Assembly: GCF_028682635.1 (NCBI RefSeq)
Contig: NZ_JANHLK010000037.1
Coordinates: forward strand, 1-47,234
Source: Pseudomonas putida
GTDB lineage: Bacteria; Pseudomonadota; Gammaproteobacteria; Pseudomonadales; Pseudomonadaceae
Length of the DNA stretch: 47,234 bases
Direction of reading: 5' to 3'
This document shows positions 19,682 to 28,682 of this stretch, piece by piece. The first letter of the stretch is position 1. The number at the start of each line of letters is the position of its first letter. A program made the translations under genes and the position numbers. The notes under the pieces were generated by a model, which worked only from the letters and a program-made list of their open reading frames with translations, searched no databases and was not told the DNA's origin.

Positions 19682-21349
19682 TCAAGCAAGAACAAACTTA
19701 ACCGCCCCACCGGCAACCACACCCTTGTAAGTAGATCCATTCCTCATAAGCCTAAACCTAAATACTTCTTTCGGCGCATCAAAAACCATTTCGTCAACTT
19801 CGTATATATTAGAAGCCAGATCGGTTGACTCACCCAAAAACTTTCTATCAGCGGAAACTCCAATGATCGCCGCCACCTTTGCTTGCTTATAAAAATCTAC
19901 AACTTTTGGATCGTTTGTAGCAGGAAGATAAATCCAGCCAAATTTGCTTGCAGCGGTATTGTGGATTGTTGGCCCGTTCGGGACCGCATAATCCAGCCGG
20001 TTAGAGCCCGTACTTTCTAGCCGCTCGAAGAGTTCAAGCCATAGCCTTGTGATGGACTCGTTAGAGAATCGCTGCACATTTGCCTTCCCCTTTGCCCCCA
20101 TGGAAATTACTAAATCTTTTTGATTGAGCAGCAATGTTGTTTTCTCAACGAACTCCTTCTCTGATTCAACAATAAAACCATCCTCTCCATTGGTTACGAT
20201 CTCCCTAGGGCCGTAGTTGGTGTTAATGGATACCAAGGGGGTACCGTACGCGAGAGATTCTGCAAAGCTGACACCAAATCCTTCAGTAGCAGACATGGCG
20301 AGGCTTACGCTTGCGCGCCTGAAAATACTGGAAACGTCTGTGGCGAAACCCATCAATTTTATGGATTCTTGCATTCCGAGGCAATTGATCTCATTTTTCA
20401 ATTCTTCTTCCTGCTCGCCCGACCCCCAAATTTCTAGGCATGCGTCTTGCTTTTTTTCCACAACCTTCGCAAAGGCACGAATTATGTTTTTAATCCGTTT
20501 GACTGAGTGAAGTCTCGCAACAACCACAGCTAAATTTTCTTCGCGAGCAACATCCTCGCCACCTGAATCGACGCTTACAGGATTGCCAATGGCTGTATAT
20601 CGGTCGAAGGGGAATTGCTCGTTTAGATCCTTCAACTGAGCCTCAGTCAGAACCACAAGGCTGTCACAGTGTGGTATGCCACGAATAACACCATCATATT
20701 TTGGCGCAACAGAAGAGCCTACAGTGTGCGGCCTCATCAGATGATTACTGTGCATCATTAAGATTCTATAAGTTCGATCAGAGTCAACCATACAAACGGT
20801 ATCTGCGCTTTGAATAGCATCAGCAATCAAAAAAGAAGGGAGGCATTCCTCAGAGAGCAACTTCAACCAGTACGCATGAGCAGATTCGAGCGAGTTAAAC
20901 TTCAGAACCGGCTTCCCAGGACAAAGTATAGTTACCATGGCGACCGTATCATCCCCATTATAGAACTCTTCAAGAAACACATAATCAGTAGCGGTCAGAT
21001 ACCTAACAACCTTAACTCCAAGGTTATTTATATAGTCCACTCGCTTCTTTACCTTAACTTTCAAGTGCTCGAGGGTGCTTTGCGTCTTTTCTTCGATCTG
21101 AAATTTAGCGACTTCAGCTTTATGAGCAAACCACCTTTGAAAGTTAACAATATTTGTTTCGCTAGAAATTCGACCCTGAGCCACAAGGTTTTCGTAGGTC
21201 CTGTCAAGCTTGTCATCATTCAAAAACAGCGCGATTCGCGACAAGGTCCTTGTACTGGCTAAGGCCTGGGTTCTTGCCAGCGAAACTCGTGTAACCCCGC
21301 CGCCTTGCTCAAAAAGGTTATACATAACAGAAATGACTTGCTTCAACAC
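19682..21349 (-). CDS. GT4 glycosyltransferase, TagE/TarM-like (poly-glycerophosphate glucosyltransferase type)
   Basis: A 555-residue GT-B fold enzyme. The N-terminus VISVMYNLFEQGGGVTRVSLARTQAL and the long middle segment (to about residue 260) resemble poly(glycerol-phosphate) alpha-glucosyltransferases (TagE) and TarM. The C-terminal Rossmann half has VVVARLHSVKRIKNIIRAF, EIWGSGEQEEEL, LMGFATDV and the E-x7-E motif region SATEGFGVSFAESLAYGTPLV. The last ~90 residues (about 468-555) are an added domain resembling the C-terminus of the acetyltransferase at 12060-13037. It is likely to decorate the glycerol-phosphate capsule backbone with a hexose. GTG 21349 is the start, with GAAGGG about 10 nt upstream; ATG at codon 9 is an alternative. 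AT-rich, monocistronic, opposite to its neighbours. Confidence 0.82.
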   Translation of the reverse strand: MLKQVISVMYNLFEQGGGVTRVSLARTQALASTRTLSRIALFLNDDKLDRTYENLVAQGRISSETNIVNFQRWFAHKAEVAKFQIEEKTQSTLEHLKVKVKKRVDYINNLGVKVVRYLTATDYVFLEEFYNGDDTVAMVTILCPGKPVLKFNSLESAHAYWLKLLSEECLPSFLIADAIQSADTVCMVDSDRTYRILMMHSNHLMRPHTVGSSVAPKYDGVIRGIPHCDSLVVLTEAQLKDLNEQFPFDRYTAIGNPVSVDSGGEDVAREENLAVVVARLHSVKRIKNIIRAFAKVVEKKQDACLEIWGSGEQEEELKNEINCLGMQESIKLMGFATDVSSIFRRASVSLAMSATEGFGVSFAESLAYGTPLVSINTNYGPREIVTNGEDGFIVESEKEFVEKTTLLLNQKDLVISMGAKGKANVQRFSNESITRLWLELFERLESTGSNRLDYAVPNGPTIHNTAASKFGWIYLPATNDPKVVDFYKQAKVAAIIGVSADRKFLGESTDLASNIYEVDEMVFDAPKEVFRFRLMRNGSTYKGVVAGGAVKFVLA

Positions 21350-21551
21350 GGAGTCGCGCCCTTCTTCAGGTTGGCGGTATTTTTCCCAATTGTTGCATGA
21401 AGTGCCTCATTGGGCCAGACGAGATAGTCAGTTACAGCACCAACGCCAAAAATCGCAAAATTTCGGGCTATTCGTTCTTGTCACGCTGCAGCCTTAGGTA
21501 CGGGATTTTCCTACAGAATATCCTTACTGATTGACCCACGCGTCTAGAGAA

Positions 21552-21835
21552 CACCTAGCGGATGACGTCAGCTACCTGGCAAACAACTGGAACAAACTTG
21601 AACGGTACGCCGAAGAAGGCCACTTGCGCATCGACAATAATGCCGCCAAATGCGTAGTACCGCCATTCCTTATCGGAAGAAAAAACTGGCTGTTTAGCGA
21701 AGCGCCAAAAGGGCAACGGCAAGTGGTCAACTTTATAGCCTGCTCGAGGCCGCCAATGCCAACGATTAAAATGCGAATCCTTGTTGCCGCGGAACTGCTC
21801 GCCGCTAACACCTAGCTGAGCGCGCTGCCTATCCT
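21552..21835 (+). pseudogene. IS66-family transposase (TnpC) C-terminal relic
   Basis: The translation YLANNWNKLERYAEEGHLRI, then DNNAAK and IGRKNWLFSEAPKG, is the conserved C-terminal part of IS66 transposases. After APKG the family continues ATASGQLYSLLEAANAND, and exactly that sequence is found in another frame from 21713, so a frameshift at about 21713 breaks the gene. A TAA stop follows soon after. No N-terminal half, accessory genes or inverted repeats are visible. It is an insertion relic in the AT-rich patch. Confidence 0.85.
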
Positions 21836-21920
21836 GAAGTGAGTAGGCATATGACTGCTTACTTTGAACTAATGAAGGTATAGCGCTCCCACGCCGTTGG
21901 GTAAGAGCATCATGATGACG

Positions 21921-21943
21921 AAGGCGCCCTTGCGGGCGCTTTC
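21921..21943. terminator. GC-rich hairpin downstream of kpsF
   Basis: AAGGCGCCC and GGGCGCTTT form a 9-bp stem (one G-U pair) around a TTGC tetraloop. It lies 80-100 nt past the end of kpsF on the minus strand. The T tract is poor in that direction and slightly better on the plus strand, so it may serve either. Confidence 0.5.
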
Positions 21944-22024
21944 GTTGAGAAGCTGGGCCCCCTACTGAGATCGTCGGGGATCGCATGGGACCTCAAGAGC
22001 TGGCGGAGTCCGTAGGTGGCAGTA

Positions 22025-22957
22025 TCAGTCGAAGATCTCGACGATACCCACGACAACGTTGTCGCTGTTGGTGACAGCCAGGGCACGAATCTTGTTGTCA
22101 AGCATGTAGGTTTCCGCTTCGGAAAGCTGCGCATCATCCTTAATGGTGTGCGGGTTGGCGGTCATGAAGTGGGCAACGGTGGTGTGGATCACACCTTCGT
22201 CTTCGAGCAGTGCGCGACGCAAGTCGCCGTCGGTAACTATACCGACAAGGACGCCCTCTTCCATGACCACGGTCAGGCCCATGCGGCTTTGAGTCATCAC
22301 CAGCAGGCAATCGTGGAAGCTGGTGGCCGGGGTGACGATGGGTGCCGGGGAGTGCATGACGTCGCTGACGCGAGTCAGCAGTTTACGACCCAGGCTGCCC
22401 CCGGGGTGGTAGCGGGCGAAGTCCATCGGCTTGAATTGAATGGCTTCGATCAAAGCTACGGCCAAGGCATCACCCATGGCCATGGTCGCCAGGGTGGAAG
22501 TAGTCGGTGCCAGGTTGTTTGGGCACACTTCTCGCTCGACGGAGATGTCCAGCCAGATGTCCGCGTGCTTGGCCAGGGTCGACTTTCCGTTGCCGGTCAT
22601 GGCGATGATTTTGTTGCCGAAGGATTTCAGGCTCGGAATCAGCTTGATGAGTTCTTCTGTCTCGCCGCTGTAGCTGATCAGGATCAGCACGTCAATCGGC
22701 TTGAGCATGCCCAGGTCGCCGTGGAAGGCTTCAGCCGGGTGCAGGAAGAAACTCGGGGTACCGGTAGAGGCGAAGGTCGCGACCATCTTTTGCCCGATCA
22801 GGCCGGATTTGCCCATGCCGCACACGACGGTGCGACCTTTGCAACCGAGGATCAGCTCGACTGCACGCTGGAATTCGCCATCCAGGCGCTCCGCCAGCTG
22901 ACTGATTGCTTGCGCCTGCGCATAGAGCGCTTCTTTGGCAATTGGAAGGTGATTCAT
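22025..22957 (-). CDS. kpsF: Arabinose-5-phosphate isomerase (KpsF/KdsD)
   Basis: A 310-residue enzyme that converts ribulose-5-phosphate to arabinose-5-phosphate, the first committed step to Kdo. The N-terminal SIS domain shows VVCGMGKSGLIGQKM, LISYSGETEEL, NLAPTTSTLATMAMGDALA and HPGGSLGR. Two CBS domains follow (DVMHS...VTDGDLRRAL and FMTANPHTI...ALAVTNSDN...VGIVEI). The start is ATG 22957 (MNHLPIAKEAL), with AAGGT just upstream; a 40-residue extension to 23077 is not family-like. Its presence with kdsA, kdsB and kdsC makes a complete capsule-dedicated CMP-Kdo pathway, as in E. coli kps region 1 and S. fredii rkp-1 loci. It is divergent from the kinase gene. Confidence 0.95.
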   Translation of the reverse strand: MNHLPIAKEALYAQAQAISQLAERLDGEFQRAVELILGCKGRTVVCGMGKSGLIGQKMVATFASTGTPSFFLHPAEAFHGDLGMLKPIDVLILISYSGETEELIKLIPSLKSFGNKIIAMTGNGKSTLAKHADIWLDISVEREVCPNNLAPTTSTLATMAMGDALAVALIEAIQFKPMDFARYHPGGSLGRKLLTRVSDVMHSPAPIVTPATSFHDCLLVMTQSRMGLTVVMEEGVLVGIVTDGDLRRALLEDEGVIHTTVAHFMTANPHTIKDDAQLSEAETYMLDNKIRALAVTNSDNVVVGIVEIFD

Positions 22958-23212
22958 GGGGACCTTATCGCTCCTTGATTTTGAAGGCGCGTATGGTAAC
23001 GGCTCAATGTCAGGGAGGGAACGAGGAAGTCCCTCAGTCTGTAGGAAATTTCCCAAATCAGGCGCGTTGCGCGCCACATAATTGGCAATCAGTGGACGGA
23101 ATCCGTACTATCGCGCCCCTTCTGGTCAACTGTTACGGAAAGTGGGCAAGGATTGCGACGCCTTCACTTATGTGTCAGGCAGAAAATGGATTATTGCTTA
23201 CAGTTGGAACGC

Positions 23213-24274
23213 ATGGGTACCGAATCGAATAGCACAACACTCGCCAGCAGCAGGAATACCTTCTGGTTAAGTCGCTCCACGCTGGAAAAACGCTTGAGCT
23301 TTTCCCTGCCTGTTTACCAAGCTGATGATTTCAGCATCGTCACCACCGACCTGGCATCCAATGCATCGTTCGTGAATTACGTTCGCCATCACCGGCTGAC
23401 GCATCTCGCTACCGGGGCCACGGTGGATGTGATCGAGAAATCGATTCGCAAAATTCTCTTTATCACCAGCCTCGAGTCGCGCTTCTATCGGGAGCGCTAC
23501 GTACTGAGCGAAAGCGTTCACTTCAAGCATCCAACGTGCCTGGGCGTGATTGAGACGCCGTGGGAAAGTCTAATATTTACCAGCTACATACAGGGCCGCC
23601 CGCCCCGCATGTCGTCTATCGCAAAGACCGTGGCACCGGGCATTGCCGAGATCGAAGCACTGTCCAGTCTTCATCTGAACCTTGCTTCCTCGTGGCAGGC
23701 ACCCAAGTTTTGGACCATGGATTTCTTTCGGCCCTGGTATATGCTGCGGTCGCGCTTCAATTACGAGCGCTATTTGCATTCCCTTGAAGAACTGGCCCGA
23801 GACGATGACCGTTTTGCCGACCTGCCCCGCCGACTTCGCGCGTTGCGGCCAATATTGCGCCGTGAGGCCAATGGGGCAAAAAGGGGTCAGCGCTGTTTTT
23901 GCCACATGGATTATTTGCGCAAGAACTTTTTCCTGTCGCCTCAGGGTCTACAAATGATCGACTGGAGCGAGTTCAAGGTTGGGCGTGTCGGATTTGACGG
24001 TGGCTCCTATCTCAGCGCGGTGTTTAGACGCAGTGACATGGAACGCTTTATGACAGTGCGCGAGGAGTTCCTCGCGACCTATCTAGAGGTACTGGACACT
24101 CGATTCGACCAGCAGCAGGCATTGCGCAACCTCAATTATTTTTTCCTGCAGAATTCCCTTTGGCATTTCCTACGCCCCAAAACGATTGCTGACTATCAGC
24201 GACGGGGCAAGTTGGATCTGTTGCATGAGAAGTATGAATATTTGTTGGCGATGCCAGTGACATCGGGCCGTTAG
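23213..24274 (+). CDS. APH/choline-kinase-like phosphotransferase
   Basis: About 353 residues with the kinase-like fold of aminoglycoside/choline kinases. The catalytic loop is CFCHMDYLRKNFFL (His231, Asp233, Asn238) and the metal-binding aspartate follows in QMIDWSEF (Asp250). Substrate is unknown. A sugar, lipid or Kdo kinase for the capsule anchor is conceivable because the gene sits between kpsF and kpsC, but nothing in the sequence proves it. Starts at ATG 23186 or the upstream TTG/ATG codons are also possible; 23213 has GGA at a suitable distance. It is GC-average and ends 348 nt before kpsC. Confidence 0.75.
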   Translation: MGTESNSTTLASSRNTFWLSRSTLEKRLSFSLPVYQADDFSIVTTDLASNASFVNYVRHHRLTHLATGATVDVIEKSIRKILFITSLESRFYRERYVLSESVHFKHPTCLGVIETPWESLIFTSYIQGRPPRMSSIAKTVAPGIAEIEALSSLHLNLASSWQAPKFWTMDFFRPWYMLRSRFNYERYLHSLEELARDDDRFADLPRRLRALRPILRREANGAKRGQRCFCHMDYLRKNFFLSPQGLQMIDWSEFKVGRVGFDGGSYLSAVFRRSDMERFMTVREEFLATYLEVLDTRFDQQQALRNLNYFFLQNSLWHFLRPKTIADYQRRGKLDLLHEKYEYLLAMPVTSGR

Positions 24275-24325
24275 GCGATTCGGTACGCACGCTCTAGGTT
24301 CCACGTTCGTCGTTTGACGTGAAGA

Positions 24326-24356
24326 CGCCTCCGCTGGCAAGCCCGCTCATACAAGG
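24326..24356. repeat. Degraded single REP
   Basis: CGCTGGCAAGCCCGCTC plus ATACAA is recognisably the REP core CGCTGGCAAGCC with a changed 3' arm, standing alone between the kinase gene and kpsC. Confidence 0.5.
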
Positions 24357-24514
24357 TAGGAAATTGATTTTCTGCGGTTGTCAATCGCGCTGTGAGTGCC
24401 ACGAATGCCGCTCATCGGGCGGATGGTTAGCGGGCCTGCAGGCGTTGAGCGCAATTTCAATCTATGTACAAAAGCGATCAGAAATTACCTACATTTTTGT
24501 GAATGCCACCCTCC

Positions 24515-24532
24515 ATTTGTATTATCATTCGC
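24515..24532. promoter_or_regulatory. Fur-box-like site (weak)
   Basis: ATTTGTATTATCATTCGC contains ATTATCATT, whose complement AATGATAAT equals the central nine bases of the Fur consensus. The flanks match less well (about 12 of 19 overall). It lies about 90 nt upstream of kpsC. Confidence 0.25.
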
Positions 24533-24622
24533 GCCAAATTTCATTGAGCATTTCCTGCAGGCACACGCAATGATGCATGCCTGACTGATGAGTGCGCCCG
24601 ATATGGATATCCGCTGTTTTTT

Positions 24623-26650
24623 ATGGACTATACCGCTCCACCGCGTCGCTCTTTGCTGATTTTGTCCAAAGGTGCACAACAGATCCCTACCCTCCCCGCC
24701 TTGCTGCCCGAGTATCGGCTGCTGTGTGGAACGGTCGGCGACATTGCCCGGGCCGATGACGTGTTGGCGTGGGGACGCAAACCCAGCGCGCTACGTGCAA
24801 AGGCGGCTGCCGACGCTGCCGGGTTGCCGCTGATTACGGTCGAAGACGGTTTTTTGCGCTCGGTGGGCCTGGGTGCTGAAGATCCGCCGCTGTCGCTGAT
24901 CGTCGATCCGCTGGGCATCTACTACGACGCCAGCGGTCCTTCTCGTCTCGAACAATTGATTCCGCTGCCGCTGACCCAGGCACAGGTGCTGCGTGCCCGC
25001 TCCTTGCAGGCGGGCTGGTGCGAAGAGCGTGTGTCGAAGTATAACGGGGCGCGGATCGAGGCCTGTGTATTGCCGCAGCCATGCGTGCTGGTCGCTGATC
25101 AGACCCACGGCGATGCCTCGTTGCAAGGTGCCAGCGCCGCCGATTTCCAGCGCATGCTCGACGCCGCGCTGACCCGCCACCCGCAGAGTACGGTGATGGT
25201 CAAGGTCCATCCGGACGTGGTGGCCGGGCGCAAGCAGGGGCACTTCGACCTTGCGGCGTTGCGCAAGCAGCCACGGGTGCAGGTGATCAGCGATAACGTG
25301 CACCCCGCTGAGCTGCTCTCAGCCGTCCAGGCGGTGTATGTGATGACCTCGCAATTGGGCTTCGACGCCCTGTTGTGGAACGTGCCGGTGCACACTTTTG
25401 GCATGCCGTTCTATGCCGGCTGGGGTTTGACCCTTGATGCGCTGCCCGCCCCTGAGCGACGCCGACCAGTCAGTCTTGAGCAATTGCTGCATGCCGCGCT
25501 GGTGGAATACCCGCGTTACGTCGACCCGGAGACAGGCACGCCGTGCCAGGTCGAGACGGTGCTGGCGTGGCTGGGTCTGCAGCGACGGATGCGCAGTCGC
25601 TTGCCGCAAAGCCTGCACATGGTCGGGTTCAGCAAGTGGAAACATCCGTTGGTGGAGGACTTCTTCAACGGATCACTCACTCAGTTTGCTCCACTGCCCG
25701 CAGACTCGAATGCGGACGTGGTGACCTGGGGCTGTCAGCATGACCTGGCAATTGCCCAACAGAACAACGTCAGCCACCTCGGCCGCGTCGAAGACGGCTT
25801 CCTGCGCTCCGTCGGCCTCGGCGCGAAAAAAACCCGCCCGTTGTCCTGGGTGTTCGACGACCTGGGTATCTACTACGACGCCACCCGTCCTTCCCGTCTG
25901 GAACACATCTTGCAAAACGAGCCGTGTGAACCGGGCTTGTTGCAGCGCGCAGCGGCCTTGCGCGAAGCGATCTGCGTGGCCGGCGTGACCAAGTACAACC
26001 TGCCCGGCACCCCGTGGAAACGCCCCGCCGGGGTCGAACGGGTGATTCTGGTGCCGGGCCAGGTGGAGTCCGACGCGTCGATTCGTTATGGCGCGCACCG
26101 GATCCGCCGCAATCTGGATTTGCTCAAGGCGGTGCGCAAGCGTCATCCGCTGGCGTGGCTGTTGTACAAGCCGCACCCCGAAGTACTGGCCGGCACCCGC
26201 GAGGCCGGCGAAGACGAAGAACGCACCAGCGACTGGTGCAACCAGGTGGTGGGCGATGTGCCTTTCCACTCACTGTTGTCCGAGGTCGACGAGGTGCATG
26301 TGCTGACTTCGCAATCGGGATTCGAAGCTTTGTTGCGCGGCGTGCCGGTGACCACTTACGGCCAGCCGTTTTATGCCGGTTGGGGGTTGACCGTGGATCG
26401 CGACCTGAGCCCGGACGTCCAGGCGCGCCGCACCCGGCGCCTGAGCCTGGATGAGCTGGTGGCCGCGACCCTGATCCGCTACCCGACTTATGTCAGCCGC
26501 ATCACCCGAAAATTTACCACTCCTGAACGTACGTTAATCGAGATCCAGAACTGGGATGAAGTACCAACGCAAGGAAGAACTCCAACATGGCGAGAGATGA
26601 TTCAGCGTTTGCTCCTTACGGTTTTGAAACCACGCCTCAGGAAATCCTAG
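24623..26650 (+). CDS. kpsC: Capsule beta-Kdo glycosyltransferase KpsC (two modules)
   Basis: A 675-residue cytoplasmic enzyme, the same length as E. coli KpsC. It is built of two homologous modules. Module 1 (about 1-320) has VEDGFLRSVGLGAEDPPLSL...DPLGIYYDAS and SQLGFDALLWNVPVHTFGMP with FYAGWGLT. Module 2 (about 330-645) has VEDGFLRSVGLGAKKTRPLS...DDLGIYYDAT and SQSGFEALLRGVPVTTYGQP with FYAGWGLT. In the known system the modules are retaining beta-Kdo transferases with alternating linkage specificity that extend the poly-Kdo linker on the lipid acceptor after KpsS adds the first Kdo. ATG 24623 is used. The 3' end overlaps kpsS by 64 nt. First gene of a six-gene overlapping operon. Confidence 0.96.
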   Translation: MDYTAPPRRSLLILSKGAQQIPTLPALLPEYRLLCGTVGDIARADDVLAWGRKPSALRAKAAADAAGLPLITVEDGFLRSVGLGAEDPPLSLIVDPLGIYYDASGPSRLEQLIPLPLTQAQVLRARSLQAGWCEERVSKYNGARIEACVLPQPCVLVADQTHGDASLQGASAADFQRMLDAALTRHPQSTVMVKVHPDVVAGRKQGHFDLAALRKQPRVQVISDNVHPAELLSAVQAVYVMTSQLGFDALLWNVPVHTFGMPFYAGWGLTLDALPAPERRRPVSLEQLLHAALVEYPRYVDPETGTPCQVETVLAWLGLQRRMRSRLPQSLHMVGFSKWKHPLVEDFFNGSLTQFAPLPADSNADVVTWGCQHDLAIAQQNNVSHLGRVEDGFLRSVGLGAKKTRPLSWVFDDLGIYYDATRPSRLEHILQNEPCEPGLLQRAAALREAICVAGVTKYNLPGTPWKRPAGVERVILVPGQVESDASIRYGAHRIRRNLDLLKAVRKRHPLAWLLYKPHPEVLAGTREAGEDEERTSDWCNQVVGDVPFHSLLSEVDEVHVLTSQSGFEALLRGVPVTTYGQPFYAGWGLTVDRDLSPDVQARRTRRLSLDELVAATLIRYPTYVSRITRKFTTPERTLIEIQNWDEVPTQGRTPTWREMIQRLLLTVLKPRLRKS

Positions 26651-27909
26651 TTCCCCGTCAGCGCTCCCTGCGCCCGGTGCCGGCCAAACCGCGCAACTCG
26701 TTCCTGTTTTTGCAGGGCGTCAGTTCGCCGTTTTTCGCGCGACTGGCCCAAGCCCTGCGCAACGAAGGACAACGGGTCAAGTCCGTCAGTTTCAACATGG
26801 GCGATACCCTGTACAGCAGCGGTGCGCTGGAGTTTTATTCGGCGCGCCCCGAGCAGCTGGCGGATTTCTATAGCCACTGCTTCAAGACGGAGAACATCAC
26901 TGATGTTGTGCTGTTCGGCGATTGCCGTCCGGTGCATCAACCGGCGGTGGAGCTGGCCAGGTCGCTGGGCATTCGCGTGCACGTGTTCGAGGAAGGTTAC
27001 TTCCGCCCCTACTGGATCACCCTTGAGCGCAACGGCGTGAACAATCACTCGCTGCTGCCCCGGGATCCGGAGTGGTATCGGGAGGTGGGCAAGTACATCC
27101 CGCGTTATCACAACGGCAATGCATTTCGCCTGTCCTTTGCCTCCCGGGCCCTGCACGACGTGATGTATCACGTCGGCGGCGCGCTGAACAAAGTGGTGTT
27201 CCCCCATTACAAGACCCATGCGCCGTTCAACGCGGCGGTGGAGTATGCGGGATACATTCGCCAGGGCATTCGCCTTTTGAGTGCCAAGGGCCGCGACTCC
27301 GAGGTGATCAGTGAGGTGGCGCGCAACCGCCACCGCACCTTCCTGTTGCCCCTGCAACTGGACAGCGATGCGCAGATCCGCGACCACTCGCCGTTCCGGC
27401 ACATGAAGGATGTGCTCAAACACGTGATGGGTTCGTTCGCCCGCCATGCCGGCAGCGATGCGCGGCTGGTGGTGAAGAACCATCCGCTGACCCCCGGCAT
27501 CGTCAATTACCAGCGCATCACCCGGCGCATTGCCCACAAGCTGGGCATCGCCGACCGCGTGGACTTCATCGAAAGCGGGCACATGCCGACGCTGCTGTCC
27601 CATGTCGCCGGCGTGGTCACGGTCAACAGCACCGTGGGTGGCTCGTCGCTGATGCACAACGTGCCGACTATCGCCCTCAGCGACCCGATCTACAACCTCA
27701 AGGGGCTGACCCACCAGGGCGGCCTCGACGAATTCTGGAACCACCCGGAACCACCTGACTCCACGCTCTTTCAACGCTTCCGCAGCACGGTGATTCACAC
27801 CACGCAGGTCAACGGCGGCTTCTATACCCGCTGTGGCATCGACATGGCGGTGAACAACTCCCTGGAAGTGTTGATGGCCAAAACCTCGAAAATCGAACAG
27901 TACCTATGA
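26587..27909 (+). CDS. kpsS: Capsule Kdo-transferase KpsS
   Basis: A 440-residue capsule protein of the KpsS/LipB group, which adds the first beta-Kdo to the lipid anchor. Core features begin at NSFLFLQGVSSPFFARLAQA, followed by VLFGDCRPVHQPAVELARSLGIRVHVFEEGYFRPYWITLE, VVKNHPLTPG and VTVNSTVGGSSLMHNVPTIALSDPIYNLKGLTHQG. The ~38 N-terminal residues before the conserved core lie partly within the kpsC overlap. ATG 26587 is preceded by AAGGAAG, so the overlap appears real, although a start further in cannot be excluded. Its stop overlaps the next ATG (ATGA). In E. coli KpsS works on lyso-phosphatidylglycerol; here the acceptor may differ, given the lipid-synthesis genes that follow. Confidence 0.94.
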   Translation: MARDDSAFAPYGFETTPQEILVPRQRSLRPVPAKPRNSFLFLQGVSSPFFARLAQALRNEGQRVKSVSFNMGDTLYSSGALEFYSARPEQLADFYSHCFKTENITDVVLFGDCRPVHQPAVELARSLGIRVHVFEEGYFRPYWITLERNGVNNHSLLPRDPEWYREVGKYIPRYHNGNAFRLSFASRALHDVMYHVGGALNKVVFPHYKTHAPFNAAVEYAGYIRQGIRLLSAKGRDSEVISEVARNRHRTFLLPLQLDSDAQIRDHSPFRHMKDVLKHVMGSFARHAGSDARLVVKNHPLTPGIVNYQRITRRIAHKLGIADRVDFIESGHMPTLLSHVAGVVTVNSTVGGSSLMHNVPTIALSDPIYNLKGLTHQGGLDEFWNHPEPPDSTLFQRFRSTVIHTTQVNGGFYTRCGIDMAVNNSLEVLMAKTSKIEQYL

Positions 27910-28682
27910 CGCTGCACAAGTCTCCACGCTGCATTCTCATCACCGGTGCCACAGGCGGCATCGGCGGTGCCCTGGCGCCGGCCTATGCGGCGCCGGGAGT
28001 GACCCTGATCCTGCAAGGCCGGCGCCTGGATCGCCTGGAAGAAATGGCCGCGCAATGCCGCGCCCTTGGCGCCCGGGTGTTGCTGCAACCGCTCGACGTG
28101 CAGGACCTGAAGGCGTTGCGGCGCTGGATCGGCGAGATCAGCGTGAGCGAGGCACCGGACCTGATCATCGTCGGCGCCGGGGTCAACACCTCCACCGGCG
28201 ACAATGGCGAGGGCGAAGTCTGGGAGTTGTCCCAGGCGCTGATCGAAATCAACGTGCTGGCGGCATTGGCCACGGTGCAGGCCGCGCTGCCGTTCATGCG
28301 TGCGCGCAAGTCCGGGCAGATCGCCCTGTTCAGTTCGCTGGCGGGCTGGCGCGGGCTCCCCGCGACCCCGAGCTACAGCGCCAGCAAGGCAGCGATCAAG
28401 GCCTACGGCGAAGCCATGCGCGACCTGGTGGCGGCGGACGGGGTGAAGATCAACGTGATCATGCCCGGCTACGTCGAATCGAAAATGTGCTTTGAAATGC
28501 CCGGGCCCAAACCCTTGCTCTGGGCCCCGGATAAAGCCGCGCGACGGATTCAGCGTGGCCTGGCGGCGAACCAGGCGCGGATCAGTTTTCCGTTCCCGCT
28601 GAACCTTGGATGCTGGGCCCTGGGGGTTATCCCGCCACGGCTGTCGTCGATCATTTTGCGGTGGCTGGATTACGGTGCCTGA
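27906..28682 (+). CDS. Short-chain dehydrogenase/reductase, RkpH-like
   Basis: A 258-residue classical SDR. The nucleotide-binding motif GATGGIG is at about residues 14-20, the catalytic Ser is in LFSSLAGW, and the YSASK motif has Tyr157 and Lys161. The C-terminal ~40 residues form a hydrophobic segment (FPLNLGCWALGVIPPRLSSIIL), suggesting membrane association. In the Sinorhizobium rkp-1 locus an SDR of this kind (RkpH) sits with the RkpA synthase and RkpG oxoamine synthase. By analogy with 3-ketosphinganine reductase it could reduce the 3-keto group of the condensation product; that reaction is inferred. It overlaps kpsS by 4 nt and the next gene by 8 nt. Confidence 0.88.
   Translation: MTLHKSPRCILITGATGGIGGALAPAYAAPGVTLILQGRRLDRLEEMAAQCRALGARVLLQPLDVQDLKALRRWIGEISVSEAPDLIIVGAGVNTSTGDNGEGEVWELSQALIEINVLAALATVQAALPFMRARKSGQIALFSSLAGWRGLPATPSYSASKAAIKAYGEAMRDLVAADGVKINVIMPGYVESKMCFEMPGPKPLLWAPDKAARRIQRGLAANQARISFPFPLNLGCWALGVIPPRLSSIILRWLDYGA

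Larger units (their letters stand above)
24275..24622. other. Intergenic region before the kpsC operon
   Basis: This holds a degraded single REP (24326-24356), an AT-rich stretch and a Fur-box-like site (24515-24532). No gene is visible. It is the only sizeable gap upstream of the six-gene kpsC operon, so the operon promoter should lie here, but I cannot point to a convincing -35/-10 pair. Confidence 0.5.
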
